Notes: generated by a model from the letters alone, not told the origin. DNA of 64,000 bases from Sinisalibacter lacisalsi (GCF_014640115.1 NZ_BMGI01000003.1:1-64000), one strand, 5' to 3'; counted from the stretch's first letter, positions 54,703 to 64,000 are shown. Program-made: numbers and translations.

Positions 54703-57351
54703 ATGCCGACGACGTTTGATCTTTTCTACCTTGGTGTCGGGCCGGAGTTCGATACGGTCGAGGGCAACTACACCTCGGAAAACCACAATGCGCTGAACGG
54801 CTTGTCCTTCGGCAGCGGGAGCGACCCGCTGGCGCTGCAGGTGCAGACGCTGTCGCCCGATCCGGTGCAGGGGCCGGTCACCGATGGCGATGCCGGGGCC
54901 TACGCAGCCAACAACAACGCGGTCAACGAGCGCTTCGTGATCGACGGCGGCGCCCCGCGCACCTTCGATGCCTTGATGGTCTACGCCAATACCGAGCTGA
55001 CCTATACCGATGGCACCACGGCGACGGTCGAGGCGATCGTGATGCAGGATACCGACGGCGGGCTCTACCTGATCCCGTCCTCCTCGGGGCCGACCGCCTA
55101 CACCGACGCGCTGGAGGCCAAGCCGATCGAGGCGGTGACGCTCGGCACCGCCCAGCCCGCGGGCGGCACGGGCGTTTACGGCATGTATGCCGACCGCTTC
55201 CAGCTGTCTCTCAGGGACGGCGTCGTGGAGGGCACGAGCGGCGACGATGTGATCGACGCCGATTATCTCGACGATCCCGAGGGCGACCGCGTCGACAATG
55301 CCGACAACGCGCAGGGCAACGACGACGACGTGATCCACGCGGGCGCGGGCAACGACACAATCTTCGCCGGCGCGGGCAATGACACCGTCACCGGCGGCGC
55401 GGGCGATGACGTGATCTCGGGCGGCGACGGCGACGACGTGATCTACGGCGACGGGCCCTCGGACCCGGGGCTGTGGGCCTACGAGGTCTGGAACCACAAT
55501 TTCACCAGCGCCAGCGGCCAGGCCTTCGACGCCGAGAGCGGCACCCTCGCCGGCACCGGCACCACGCAGGGTTTCGACAGCACCCAGCTCGTCAACGACG
55601 CGCGCGGCAGCGGCGGCGATCCGAGCGATTTCGGCGTGGTCTACACCTCGACGCTGCAGCCCACGCAATCCGGCGTCTACACCTTCGCCACCACCTCCGA
55701 CGACGGCTCGACGATCCGCATCCTCGACGCCGACGGCACGCCGCTGACCTGGACCAACCAGGACGGCTCCACCGCCAGCTACATGAACAACGACTACCAC
55801 CAGGCCGCCACGACCCGCGCGGGCGAGGTCACCCTGGAGGAGGGCGTTTCCTACACCATCGAGGTGCGGCACTGGGAAAACGCGGGCCAGCAGGTGATCT
55901 CGGGCACCGTCACCTCCCCCGGCGGCCTCACCGAAGACCTCGCCGACAGCGCGATGATCCTCGGCCCCGACGCCGCGGCCGGCAACGATGTGATCGACGG
56001 CGGCGCCGGCGACGACGCGATCTGGGGCGGCGCGGGCGACGACCAGATGCTGGGCGGCGACGGCATGGACACCTTCGTTCTGCACGATGGGCATGGCTCC
56101 GATACCATCGCGGGCGGCGAGGGTGGCCCCGACTGGGACGTGATCGACGCCAACGCGATCACCGGTGACAGCACGCTCACCTTTACCGGCGACGAGGCGG
56201 GCACGCTTGTTACCGGCACCGACAGCGCGGCTTTCACCGAGATCGAGGAGGTCCGGCTTGGCGCGGGGGATGACAGCATCGACGCCTCCGCCACCTCGAG
56301 CGGGGTGACGGTGGATGCCGGCGCGGGCGATGACCTCGTCATCGGTGGTGCGGGTGCGGATACGCTCGCGGGCGGCAGCGGCGCGGACACGCTCGCGGGC
56401 GGCGACGGCGACGATGTTCTCACTGGCGGCGATGGCAACGATCTTTTCGTGTTCGCCGACGGCAACGGCGACAACACGATCACCGATTTCGACATCGGCG
56501 ACGCGGATGGCGACGGTTTCACCAATGACCAGCTGGACGTATCCGGCCTGACCGATGCGATGGGCAACCCGGTGCACGTGAACGAGGTTGCGGTGTCCGG
56601 CGATGGCGCCGGCAACGCCGTGCTCACCTTCGCCGATGGCACCACGATCACGCTCGACGGGGTCAACCCGTCCGCCCTCGATGCGCCGGCGCTGAACGCG
56701 ATGGGGATCCCCTGTTTTTCCGCTGGCACGCGGATCGAAACGCCCAACGGCGCGCGCCCGGTGGAAAGCCTGGTGCCGGGCGATCTTGTCGCGGTCGCGC
56801 ATGGTGCGCCTCTGCCGGTCATCTGGACCGGCCGGCGTGTGCTCGACGCCGCGGCGCTCCTGGCCAGCCCCGATCTGCGCCCGGTGCGCATTCGCGCCGG
56901 GGCGCTCGGCAACGCCCGCGATCTGCTGCTTTCGCCGCAGCACCGCGTCGCGCTTGGTGGCGGCACCGCGCTGGAGGGCTTCGTGCCCGCGCGCTGGCTC
57001 GCCGAGGATGGCGACGGGCGCTTCCGGATCGCGCGCGGCAAGCGCACGGTCACCTACATCCACCTGCTCTTGCCGCGCCACGCGGTGGTGTTGGCCGAGG
57101 GCGCGCCGGTCGAGAGCTTCTATCCCGGTCCACAGGCGCTGGCGGCGCTCGATCCGGTTGCCAGGGCGCGGCTGTTCCTGCGCTTTCCCGCCTTCGCGAC
57201 GATCCGGAGCCGGGCGGATGCCCAGGCAAGCTACGGCCCGCTCGCCTTGCCCGAACTCGACCGCCGCAGCCTGGCGGCGCTGATCCCGCCGCGGGGCGGG
57301 GTTTGCGGGCGGTCCGCCTCCGGCGCCACGCCCACCGCCCTGGGCGCTTGA
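54703..57351 (+). CDS. RTX-type calcium-binding protein with PA14 and Hint domains
   Basis: An 882-residue secreted-type protein. Glycine-rich RTX nonapeptides (GGAGDDVISGGDGDDVIYG near residue 235-250, again near 430-460 and 545-585) bind calcium. Between them a PA14-like domain at about 260-410 (GVYTFATTSDDGSTIRI) suggests carbohydrate contact. The C-terminal Hint domain (CFSAGTRIETPNGARPVESL, about 670, LLLSPQHRVAL) is the Rhodobacteraceae Hedgehog/intein-like type. Type I secretion is likely; no ABC exporter is in the window. Confidence 0.88.
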   Translation: MPTTFDLFYLGVGPEFDTVEGNYTSENHNALNGLSFGSGSDPLALQVQTLSPDPVQGPVTDGDAGAYAANNNAVNERFVIDGGAPRTFDALMVYANTELTYTDGTTATVEAIVMQDTDGGLYLIPSSSGPTAYTDALEAKPIEAVTLGTAQPAGGTGVYGMYADRFQLSLRDGVVEGTSGDDVIDADYLDDPEGDRVDNADNAQGNDDDVIHAGAGNDTIFAGAGNDTVTGGAGDDVISGGDGDDVIYGDGPSDPGLWAYEVWNHNFTSASGQAFDAESGTLAGTGTTQGFDSTQLVNDARGSGGDPSDFGVVYTSTLQPTQSGVYTFATTSDDGSTIRILDADGTPLTWTNQDGSTASYMNNDYHQAATTRAGEVTLEEGVSYTIEVRHWENAGQQVISGTVTSPGGLTEDLADSAMILGPDAAAGNDVIDGGAGDDAIWGGAGDDQMLGGDGMDTFVLHDGHGSDTIAGGEGGPDWDVIDANAITGDSTLTFTGDEAGTLVTGTDSAAFTEIEEVRLGAGDDSIDASATSSGVTVDAGAGDDLVIGGAGADTLAGGSGADTLAGGDGDDVLTGGDGNDLFVFADGNGDNTITDFDIGDADGDGFTNDQLDVSGLTDAMGNPVHVNEVAVSGDGAGNAVLTFADGTTITLDGVNPSALDAPALNAMGIPCFSAGTRIETPNGARPVESLVPGDLVAVAHGAPLPVIWTGRRVLDAAALLASPDLRPVRIRAGALGNARDLLLSPQHRVALGGGTALEGFVPARWLAEDGDGRFRIARGKRTVTYIHLLLPRHAVVLAEGAPVESFYPGPQALAALDPVARARLFLRFPAFATIRSRADAQASYGPLALPELDRRSLAALIPPRGGVCGRSASGATPTALGA

Positions 57352-57384
57352 CACCGCCCGCGAGCCGCGCCAACGCTCTCGCCC

Positions 57385-58833
57385 ATGATCGACGCACGCC
57401 CCATCTTCTACGTGATCGGCCTTGTCGTTGCCGTGCTCGGGGCGACGATGCTGGTGCCCATGTCGGTCGATCTCTACTATGGCAGCGATGACTGGGCGGT
57501 GTTTCTCACCAGCGCCGTGATCACGATGGTGGTTGGCGGCACGATGGCGATCGCCACCGCCAATACCGCGGGGCCGGGGCTGACGATCCAGCAAACCTTC
57601 CTGCTCACAACCGTGATCTGGATCGCGTTGCCGTTGTTCGCGGCGCTGCCCTTTGCCCTCGGCGAGCTCGATGCGCGGGTGGTCGATGCCTTTTTCGAAG
57701 CGATGTCGGGGATGACCACCACCGGCTCGACGGTGTTTTCCGGGCTGGATGATCTGCCCGCGGGCCTGCTGCTGTGGCGCTCGATGCTGCAATGGTTCGG
57801 CGGTATCGGCATCATCGTCGTCGCCATGGTGTTCCTGCCGGAGCTGAAGGTTGGGGGCATGCAGGTGTTTCGCTCCGAGGCCTTCGACACGATGGGCAAG
57901 GTGCTGCCGCGCGCGGTGCAGATCGCGGGCCAGATCGTGTGGATCTACCTCGGGCTGACGCTGGCCAATGCGCTCGCCTATCTCGCGCTCGGCATGGGCC
58001 CGTTCGACGCGATCAACCACGCCCTGACAACGATGTCGACCGGCGGGTTCTCGACGCGCGACGCCAGTTTCGGGGCGTTCCAGGGGCCGGCGGAATACGT
58101 CGCGGCGATCTTCATGATCCTCGCGAGCCTGCCCTTCGTGCGCTACATCCAGGTCGTCGCCGGCACCGCGCGGCCGCTGTTCACCGATCCGCAGGTGCGC
58201 GCCTATCTCGGGGCGATCCTGACGCTGACGCTCACGATGACCGTGTTCCGGGTGATCGCCAACGACGACAACTTCGAGCATGGGTTTCGCGAGGGGCTCT
58301 TCAACGTCACCTCGATCATCTCGGGCACCGGCTACGCCAGCACCGATTACCAGCTCTGGGGCATGTTCCCGATGGTGGCCTTCTTCTTCATCGGCCTGAT
58401 CGGTGGCTGCGCCGGGTCCACCGCCTGTTCGGTCAAGATCTTCCGCTACCAGTTGCTGATTGCCGCGGTGAAGGCGCAGGTGCGCAGCATTCATTCGCCC
58501 CACGGCGTGTTTACGCCGCGCTATGCGGGCCGCTCGGTGGGCGAGGATGTGCTCTCCTCGGTGATGGCTTTTTTCGTGATGTTCGTGGTGTCGCTCGGCG
58601 TGTTCGCGGTGGCGCTGAGCATGACCGGGCTTGATCTCGTCACCTCGCTGTCCGGCGCGGCCACCGCGCTTGCGAACATCGGCCCGGGGCTTGGCGACGT
58701 GATCGGTCCGGCTGGCAACTTCGCGCCGCTGAACGACACCGCGAAGTGGCTGCTGATCGCGGCGATGCTGATCGGGCGGCTCGAACTGCTCTCGGTCTAC
58801 GTGTTGTTCACCCTGCGGTTCTGGCGGGATTGA
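57385..58833 (+). CDS. trkH: TrkH-type potassium transporter
   Basis: A 482-residue K+ uptake protein with four pore loops: MTTTGSTVF, MSTGGFSTRD, SGTGYASTD and NIGPGLGDV. GGCAGSTACS is also typical. It needs a TrkA-like regulator, which is not here. It lies 33 bp after the RTX gene. Confidence 0.95.
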   Translation: MIDARPIFYVIGLVVAVLGATMLVPMSVDLYYGSDDWAVFLTSAVITMVVGGTMAIATANTAGPGLTIQQTFLLTTVIWIALPLFAALPFALGELDARVVDAFFEAMSGMTTTGSTVFSGLDDLPAGLLLWRSMLQWFGGIGIIVVAMVFLPELKVGGMQVFRSEAFDTMGKVLPRAVQIAGQIVWIYLGLTLANALAYLALGMGPFDAINHALTTMSTGGFSTRDASFGAFQGPAEYVAAIFMILASLPFVRYIQVVAGTARPLFTDPQVRAYLGAILTLTLTMTVFRVIANDDNFEHGFREGLFNVTSIISGTGYASTDYQLWGMFPMVAFFFIGLIGGCAGSTACSVKIFRYQLLIAAVKAQVRSIHSPHGVFTPRYAGRSVGEDVLSSVMAFFVMFVVSLGVFAVALSMTGLDLVTSLSGAATALANIGPGLGDVIGPAGNFAPLNDTAKWLLIAAMLIGRLELLSVYVLFTLRFWRD

Positions 58834-58844
58834 GGAGGCTTGGC

Positions 58845-59975
58845 ATGAGCGACGACAAACCGGACGCGGCGGCGCTGCTGCACCTGCGCGCGGCTGGGCT
58901 GGTGAAGGGCGCGCCGCTGGCGCTTCCGATCACGCCGGCCTCGATGTTCCGCCTTCCCGGCGAGCCCGAGGCGGGGGTGGATGCCTACGGGCGGATGTCA
59001 AACCCGACATGGGTGGCGCTGGAAGAGGCTCTGGGCCACCTCGAAGGTGCGCCGGTGCTCGCCTTTCCCTCGGGCATGGCAGCGATCACGGCGGCGCTGT
59101 TTGCAACCCTCGAGGCCGGCGACAGGCTGCTCCTGCCCGCCGATGGCTATTACACCCCGCGCGTTCTGGCCGACCGTTTCCTCAAGGGCCTCGGCATCAC
59201 CGTCGAGACCAGGCCGACCACGCGGCTTGCCGAGGGGGGCTTCGAGGGTATTCGCGCGGTGCTGATCGAAACCCCCTCGAACCCCGGGCTCGACCTGTGC
59301 GATCTCGAACAGATCACCGCGGCGATCCGCGCCGCCGGGGGCGTCTCGATCGTCGACAACACCACGATGACGCCCTTCGGGCAGGCGCCGCTCGCGCTGG
59401 GGGCCGATATCGTCGTGGCCTCGGACACGAAAGCGCCGGGCGGGCATTCCGACCTCCTGATGGGCCACGTCGCGAGCCGCGACACGGCATTGCTGGCCGC
59501 GATGCGCGACTGGCGGACGATGACCGGCTCGATCCCCGGCGCCTTCGACGCCTGGCTCCTGCACCGCAGCCTCGAGACGCTCGAATTGCGCTTCGAGCGG
59601 ATGTGCGACACGGCCGACGCGATCGCGCCGCGCCTCGCGCGCCATCGTGCGGTTCACGCGCTCAGCTTCCCCGGCCTGCCGGACCATCCGCAGCACGGGC
59701 TGGCCACCCGCCAGATGCGGCGCGCGGGCTTCCTGATCGGGCTGTCCCTCGCCGATGCCGCGACGGCGGAGCGCTTCATCGCCGCCTGTCCGCTGATCGA
59801 ACCGACCACCTCCTTCGGCGGCGTTCACACCACCGGCGAGCGGCGCGCGCGCTGGGGTGATGACGTCGCCCCGGGTTTCGTACGCCTCTCCGTGGGAACC
59901 GAGCCGGCGGACGCGCTTTGGGACGCGATCGACAGGGCGCTCACGGACGCGGAGGATCCGGGCGGCCGTTCATGA
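58845..59975 (+). CDS. PLP-dependent trans-sulfuration enzyme (cystathionine lyase/synthase family)
   Basis: A 376-residue Cys/Met-metabolism PLP enzyme. NPTWVALEEALGHLEGAP, FPSGMAAITAAL, ETPSNPGLDLCDL and the PLP Lys in ASDTKAPGGHSDLL are clear. It is distinct from metZ and probably a cystathionine beta/gamma-lyase, but the exact reaction cannot be fixed from sequence. It starts 11 bp after trkH. Confidence 0.88.
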   Translation: MSDDKPDAAALLHLRAAGLVKGAPLALPITPASMFRLPGEPEAGVDAYGRMSNPTWVALEEALGHLEGAPVLAFPSGMAAITAALFATLEAGDRLLLPADGYYTPRVLADRFLKGLGITVETRPTTRLAEGGFEGIRAVLIETPSNPGLDLCDLEQITAAIRAAGGVSIVDNTTMTPFGQAPLALGADIVVASDTKAPGGHSDLLMGHVASRDTALLAAMRDWRTMTGSIPGAFDAWLLHRSLETLELRFERMCDTADAIAPRLARHRAVHALSFPGLPDHPQHGLATRQMRRAGFLIGLSLADAATAERFIAACPLIEPTTSFGGVHTTGERRARWGDDVAPGFVRLSVGTEPADALWDAIDRALTDAEDPGGRS

Positions 59976-60036
59976 GCCGGTGATGGTGCAAGGGCCGATC
60001 CCGCCGGGTTGCGCCGCACCCGGCCGGGCGCGCGGA

Positions 60037-61053
60037 TCACGGCAGGCTGAAATCCGGCGCCGGCCCAACCGGCACCGGGCCGAGAAACGTCAGGCCACGC
60101 TCGAAGCGCAGGGTCACGTCGAGGCGGTCGGGGTCTCCGCCGAGGCCCGCCAACAGCGTGAGCCCCCGTTCGATCCGGTCCGCCTCCTGCGCGCTGATCG
60201 CCTCACCGGCCTCGGCGATGGCGAGCATCTCGCGCCAGTTGGTGGCCTCCAGTTCGATCTCCCCGCGCGGCTCGCCTTCGGGGCCGACCTCGACCGCCCC
60301 TGCGCCGGTGAGCAGGAGATCGCCCCATCGCGCGGTCAGCGCCTCGATCTCGACCGCACGCGGCTGTGGCCGGGCGACCTCGATCGCGCGCCTGTCCCAC
60401 GGCCGGTCGAAGCGCACCCTGGCCGTTAGCGTCACTTCGTCGATCAACTGGCCGAGCCCGGTGATCCCGTCGAGACGCGTGAATACGGCCGAGCCCGGGT
60501 CGATCCCGCGCGCGGTGATGAAAACGTCATTCATGCCGGGGTCTTGCGAGTCGGGGCTTTGCCGCATCGAGAGCTGCGCGCGCTCGAGTGTCGCCACCCA
60601 GTCCTGCGACGAGGTGAGCCGGGCCATGTCGATCTCGATGGTGGAGTTGCGGGTTTCGAGGCTGAGGCTCGGGGCAAGGCTCATCGAGCCACGCATCCTT
60701 TCGGCCTCGATCTCGTAGGCCGCCTCGGGGGTGGAAAACCGCTGAACGCCGGGGAAAACCGCGATCACTTGGGTCGGCTTGTAGCTCAGCGACAGAAGCT
60801 GGAACAGCGGCGCCGACCAGGCCACCCCGGTATCGGGATCGGCGAGGTCCAGCCCCTCGAAGGTGGTGTCGAACCGGCTGGGAAAGCCGCGCGTCTCCAG
60901 CGCGGTGGTCTCGGCCCGCCAGCCTTCGGCGCGCCGGTCGTCCAGCCATTGCGCCAGCGCCTTTTCCATCGCGGTGGCGCCGATGAGCCAGAACAGCCCC
61001 CACCCGATGGCGGCGAGCACGGCGAGGAGCATGATCACGGTGAGCTTGCGCAT
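60037..61053 (-). CDS. DUF2125 protein
   Basis: A 338-residue protein with one N-terminal membrane anchor (about residues 5-25) and a large periplasmic domain of DUF2125 type. The start GFPSRFDTTFEGLDLADPD section is characteristic. Role unknown, possibly in the envelope. It converges on the PLP gene. Confidence 0.85.
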   Translation of the reverse strand: MRKLTVIMLLAVLAAIGWGLFWLIGATAMEKALAQWLDDRRAEGWRAETTALETRGFPSRFDTTFEGLDLADPDTGVAWSAPLFQLLSLSYKPTQVIAVFPGVQRFSTPEAAYEIEAERMRGSMSLAPSLSLETRNSTIEIDMARLTSSQDWVATLERAQLSMRQSPDSQDPGMNDVFITARGIDPGSAVFTRLDGITGLGQLIDEVTLTARVRFDRPWDRRAIEVARPQPRAVEIEALTARWGDLLLTGAGAVEVGPEGEPRGEIELEATNWREMLAIAEAGEAISAQEADRIERGLTLLAGLGGDPDRLDVTLRFERGLTFLGPVPVGPAPDFSLP

Positions 61054-61114
61054 GGGGAACTCTCTGGTAGGACTCGGCACGTTCTAGCGACCTTGACAGG
61101 CGAGGGCCAGTGGC

Positions 61115-61654
61115 ATGGCGAGCGGTGATCTTTGGGTGTTCGGCTACGGATCTCTGATCTGGCACGCGGGGTTTGCCCATGTCGAGACCGTTCTCGCCAC
61201 GCTGCCGGATCATTCCCGCAGCTTCTGCATGCGCTCCATCCACCATCGCGGCACCGTCGCGCAACCCGGCCTCGTGCTGGCGCTCGATCCACACCCGGGC
61301 GCGGCCTGCACCGGAATGGCCTTCCGCGTCGAGCCCGGTGCGCATGTCGAGACGATGGCGGCGCTGCGGGAACGCGAACTGATTTCCTCGGCCTATGTCG
61401 AGCAGGTGCACGAGGTGGCACTTGCCGACGGGCGCCGCGTCGAGGCGGTGGCCTACGTGATCGACCGTGACCACGAGCAATATTGCGGCGGGCTGCCGCT
61501 CGGCGAACAGGCCGAGATCATCGCCCGCGCCATCGGCGACCGCGGCCCCAACCGCGACTATCTTTTCAACACCGCCGACCACCTCACCGCGCTGGGGATC
61601 GAAGACCCCGAGCTGAGCTGGCTTGCCCGCGTGGTGCGCGCGATGGAGGACTGA
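61115..61654 (+). CDS. chaC: Gamma-glutamylcyclotransferase ChaC-like
   Basis: A 179-residue enzyme cutting glutathione to 5-oxoproline and Cys-Gly. The N-terminus LWVFGYGSLIWHAGF is the substrate loop, and the catalytic Glu lies in the ALRERELISSAYVEQ region. YCGGLPLGEQAEIIARAIG is conserved. Confidence 0.92.
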   Translation: MASGDLWVFGYGSLIWHAGFAHVETVLATLPDHSRSFCMRSIHHRGTVAQPGLVLALDPHPGAACTGMAFRVEPGAHVETMAALRERELISSAYVEQVHEVALADGRRVEAVAYVIDRDHEQYCGGLPLGEQAEIIARAIGDRGPNRDYLFNTADHLTALGIEDPELSWLARVVRAMED

Positions 61655-61738
61655 GGCCGCGCGCGGCATTTCCCTTGGCACCGGAGCGGCTTGCCCCTAT
61701 CCTCGCGCCCGAGGAAACAAGCAGGCAAGGGGGTCCTC

Positions 61739-62914
61739 ATGGACCAGCCCGATCGCGGGGCAGAACCGAATTTCACCAGGCCCGTGCGCCAGATATTCCT
61801 GATGCTGATCGCCCTCGGGCTGGTGGGCTTCGGGGTATTCATCGCGCTGCCGAAGGTGCTGCCGGTCTTCCTCGCCAACCTCTATCTGAACGGTTTCATC
61901 GCCTTCGTGTTCGTCATCGGCCTGTTCGCCACGCTGTGGCAGGTGGTTCAGGTGTTCGCTTCGGTGGGCTGGATCAAGGGCTATGTCACCGGGCGCGAAG
62001 GCCACGACGCCGATCGCCCGCCGCGCCTGCTCGCGCCGCTGGCGGGGCTTCTGCGGGGGCGCGGCAAGAGCATGCAGATCGGCGCGACCTCGGCGCGCTC
62101 GATCCTGGAGTCGGTCGCCCAGCGGATCGACGAAGAGCGCGACATCACCCGCTACATCACCAACCTGCTGATCTTCCTCGGCCTGCTCGGCACCTTCTTC
62201 GGGTTGGCGACCACCGTTCCGGCCGTTGTCGAGACGATCCGCTCGCTCGCCCCCGAGGAGGGCGACGGCGGGGTCGAGGTGTTCAACCGGTTGATGAGCG
62301 GGCTCGAAAGCCAGCTTGGCGGCATGGGCACGGCGTTTTCGTCGTCGCTGCTTGGCCTCGCGGGCTCGCTCGTGGTGGGTCTGCTCGAGCTTTTCGCCAC
62401 GCACGGGCAGAACCGCTTCTACCGTGAACTCGAGGAATGGCTGTCGTCGATCACCCGTCTGGGCTTTGCCCCCGGCGACGGCGAGCCGCCCACCGAGGCC
62501 AGCGGGGCCTCGGCCTGGCTCGCGCATATGTCGGATCAGATGGAAGCGCTGCAGCAGATGTTCACCCAGTCCGACGTGAGCCGGGCGCTGGTGGACGAGC
62601 GCCTCGGCCAGCTCGCCGACGCGGTGGAGCGGCTGTCGCGCCAGATCGAGGCGGAAGGTGTGTCGACGCCTTATCTCATCCGCATCGCCGAGGGGCAGGA
62701 ACGGCTGATCGCCGCGCTCGAAGGCCGGGTGGAGGAGGGCGGCGCGCATGTCGACGCCGAAAGCCGAATGCGGCTGCGCTCGATCGACGTTCAGCTCCTG
62801 CGGATTCTAGAGGAAATCTCGGCCGGCCGCCAGGAAAGCCTGAGCGATCTGCGCTCGGATCTCGCGGCGCTGACCCGGGCGATCCGCCAGCTTGGCGGCG
62901 GGCGGGGGGGCTGA
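61739..62914 (+). CDS. MotA/TolQ/ExbB-like proton channel protein
   Basis: A 391-residue membrane protein. Helices near residues 20-40 and 45-70, then 145-165 and 185-210, match the ExbB/MotA fold (NLLIFLGLLGTFFGLATTVP, SSSLLGLAGSLVVGL). A long C-terminal coiled coil follows from about 255. It is followed after 1 bp by its probable partner, the coiled-coil gene at 62916. Likely an ion-driven envelope machine, function unknown. Confidence 0.85.
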   Translation: MDQPDRGAEPNFTRPVRQIFLMLIALGLVGFGVFIALPKVLPVFLANLYLNGFIAFVFVIGLFATLWQVVQVFASVGWIKGYVTGREGHDADRPPRLLAPLAGLLRGRGKSMQIGATSARSILESVAQRIDEERDITRYITNLLIFLGLLGTFFGLATTVPAVVETIRSLAPEEGDGGVEVFNRLMSGLESQLGGMGTAFSSSLLGLAGSLVVGLLELFATHGQNRFYRELEEWLSSITRLGFAPGDGEPPTEASGASAWLAHMSDQMEALQQMFTQSDVSRALVDERLGQLADAVERLSRQIEAEGVSTPYLIRIAEGQERLIAALEGRVEEGGAHVDAESRMRLRSIDVQLLRILEEISAGRQESLSDLRSDLAALTRAIRQLGGGRGG

Positions 62915-62915
62915 G

Positions 62916-64000
62916 ATGGCCCTCACCCGTCGTGGCACGCGCAACGTCTCGTCCTCGATCTGGCCCGGTTTCGTCGATGCGATGACGGCGCTGCTGCTGG
63001 TGCTGATGTTCGTGCTCACCATCTTCATGGTGGTGCAATTCGTGCTGCGCGAAACGATCTCGGGGCAGGCGAGCGAGCTCGATGCGCTCTCGGCGCGCGT
63101 GGCGGAACTGGCCGATGCGCTTGGGGTGGAACAATCGCGCAGCGCCGAGTTGCGCGGCGAGGTCGGGCGCCTGAGCACCACGCTGGGCGAGGCGCGCGCC
63201 GAGGCCGAGGCGCAATCGGCGCTGATCGCCGCGCTCACCGCGCAGATCGCCGAGAAAGACGAGGCCTTGGCCGGGCAGGCGGCGCAGATCACCGCCTTCG
63301 AGGCGCAGGTGGCGGGCTTGCTTTCCCAACGCGACGATGCCCTGGCCCTGGGGTCCGAACTGGCCGCGCGGGTGGACGAGCTCGAGGCCGCCGAGGCGCG
63401 GCTGATCTCCGAACAGGAAGCGCTGAACCTCGCGCTCGCCCGGGCGCGCGACGAGATCGACGCCGGCGAGGAGGCCGCGCGCCTCGCCGCCGCCCGGCGC
63501 GAGGCGCTGGAGGCGATGATCGCCCAGCTCGAGGCGGGCGCGGAAGCGCGCGAGCAAAGCCTCGCGCTGGCAATGTCGCAGCTCGAGGCGCGCGAGGCGA
63601 CGCTGGCGGAGGTGGTGGCCCGGCTCGAGACGCGCGAGGCCACGCTGGCGGATGTGCTCGCCCGGCTCGAGGAACGCGACTCCGACGCGGAAGCCTTGGC
63701 GGCGCGGATCGAGACGCTGGAGGCCGACCTGAGCGCGGAAGAGGCGGCGCGTCTGGCCGAGGCCGCCGCGCTGGAGGAATTGCGCAACCGGATGGCCAAG
63801 ATCGATTCCACCCTCGACGAGGCGGAGGCGGCCCGCCTGGCCGAGATGGCCGCGGCCGAGTCGCTGCGTGCGCGGCTGGCCGAAGCCGAGGCGGCGCTGA
63901 CCGATGAAGAAGCCGCGCGCCTTGCCGAGGCGGCGGCGGCCGAGGCGTTGCGCGCGCGGTTGGCCGAGGCGGAGGCCGCGCTGACCGAGGAAGAGACAGC
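62916..64000 (+). CDS. Coiled-coil partner protein, truncated by window end
   Basis: At least 361 codons, open at the right edge. One membrane helix near residues 18-42 (FVDAMTALLLVLMFVLTIFM, as in MotB/ExbD) is followed by a very long Ala/Glu/Arg coiled coil. Near the end, 28-residue repeats (four heptads) recur at 63735, 63819 and 63903. Homologues usually end in an OmpA/peptidoglycan-binding domain, which would be beyond the window. Partner of the ExbB-like protein. Confidence 0.88.
   Translation, partial: MALTRRGTRNVSSSIWPGFVDAMTALLLVLMFVLTIFMVVQFVLRETISGQASELDALSARVAELADALGVEQSRSAELRGEVGRLSTTLGEARAEAEAQSALIAALTAQIAEKDEALAGQAAQITAFEAQVAGLLSQRDDALALGSELAARVDELEAAEARLISEQEALNLALARARDEIDAGEEAARLAAARREALEAMIAQLEAGAEAREQSLALAMSQLEAREATLAEVVARLETREATLADVLARLEERDSDAEALAARIETLEADLSAEEAARLAEAAALEELRNRMAKIDSTLDEAEAARLAEMAAAESLRARLAEAEAALTDEEAARLAEAAAAEALRARLAEAEAALTEEET

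Noticed and set aside
54613-58503. 1296-codon open frame on the minus strand
   Set aside because: It is antisense to the RTX and trkH genes, has no family motif, and reflects high GC with few stop codons.
61739-64000. Complete Zorya defence system
   Set aside because: Only channel- and MotB-like parts are seen; no ZorC, ZorD or ZorE-like gene lies in the window, and the context is core chromosome.

Overview
The window looks like a chromosomal segment of an alphaproteobacterium of the Rhodobacteraceae (Roseobacter/Rhodobacter group). The basis is very GC-rich coding sequence, a ferredoxin closely resembling Rhodobacter capsulatus FdVI, a SAM-II riboswitch, a GTTC-N7-GTTC LexA box, phosphatidylcholine synthase, and the gene order truA/yacG/tRNA-Phe. 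This assignment is inference from gene content; no database search was run.

Positions 1 to about 12,320 are a genomic island inserted at the 3' end of a tRNA-Phe(GAA) gene (12325-12399, minus strand). A P4-type tyrosine integrase (11045-12187) sits beside the tRNA. The island continues beyond the left edge, because no second copy of the tRNA end was found. From left to right it carries: a membrane protein; an XRE regulator overlapping a RuvC-like protein; a nested palindrome; a low-GC zinc-finger protein; a DUF3768 protein; a TraD/VirD4-like ATPase without membrane segments; a DUF932 protein; a 48-residue ORF coupled to a large serine recombinase; an out-of-frame duplicate of that recombinase's 3' end; and a low-GC SIR2-HerA operon. 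The last is the clearest functional cargo and matches the known SIR2-HerA (Nezha) anti-phage family.

From 12.4 to 64 kb the sequence is ordinary core chromosome. 12.4-21.2 kb: yacG, truA, a ycjX-GNAT-ycjF set, an SDR/DoxX-like membrane protein, and DUF2269 and DUF2339 membrane proteins. 21.3-30.7 kb: ileS, pcs, xerC with DUF484, transaldolase, priA. 30.7-40 kb: YeeE/YedE permease, MFS transporter, msrA, prmA, a lipoprotein, a LexA box next to a DnaE2 C-terminal remnant, FdVI-type ferredoxin, purD. 40-48.3 kb: xseA, alkB, YhhN, ftsY, EamA transporter, yciB. 48.3-54.3 kb: three tandem palindromes, a glutathione transferase, a SAM-II riboswitch with metZ, a TupA-like ATP-grasp protein, folE2, a glutamate-synthase-like protein. 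54.7-64 kb: an RTX/PA14/Hint protein, trkH, a PLP trans-sulfuration enzyme, DUF2125, a ChaC-like enzyme, and an ExbB/MotA-like channel with a coiled-coil partner that runs off the right edge.

Most worth a second look: the SIR2-HerA operon; the recombinase module with its coupled micro-ORF and duplicated tail; the eroded SOS mutagenesis locus; the 24-bp-period palindromes at 48302-48370; the nested palindrome at 2107-2184; and the RuvC-like protein lacking its first catalytic Asp.
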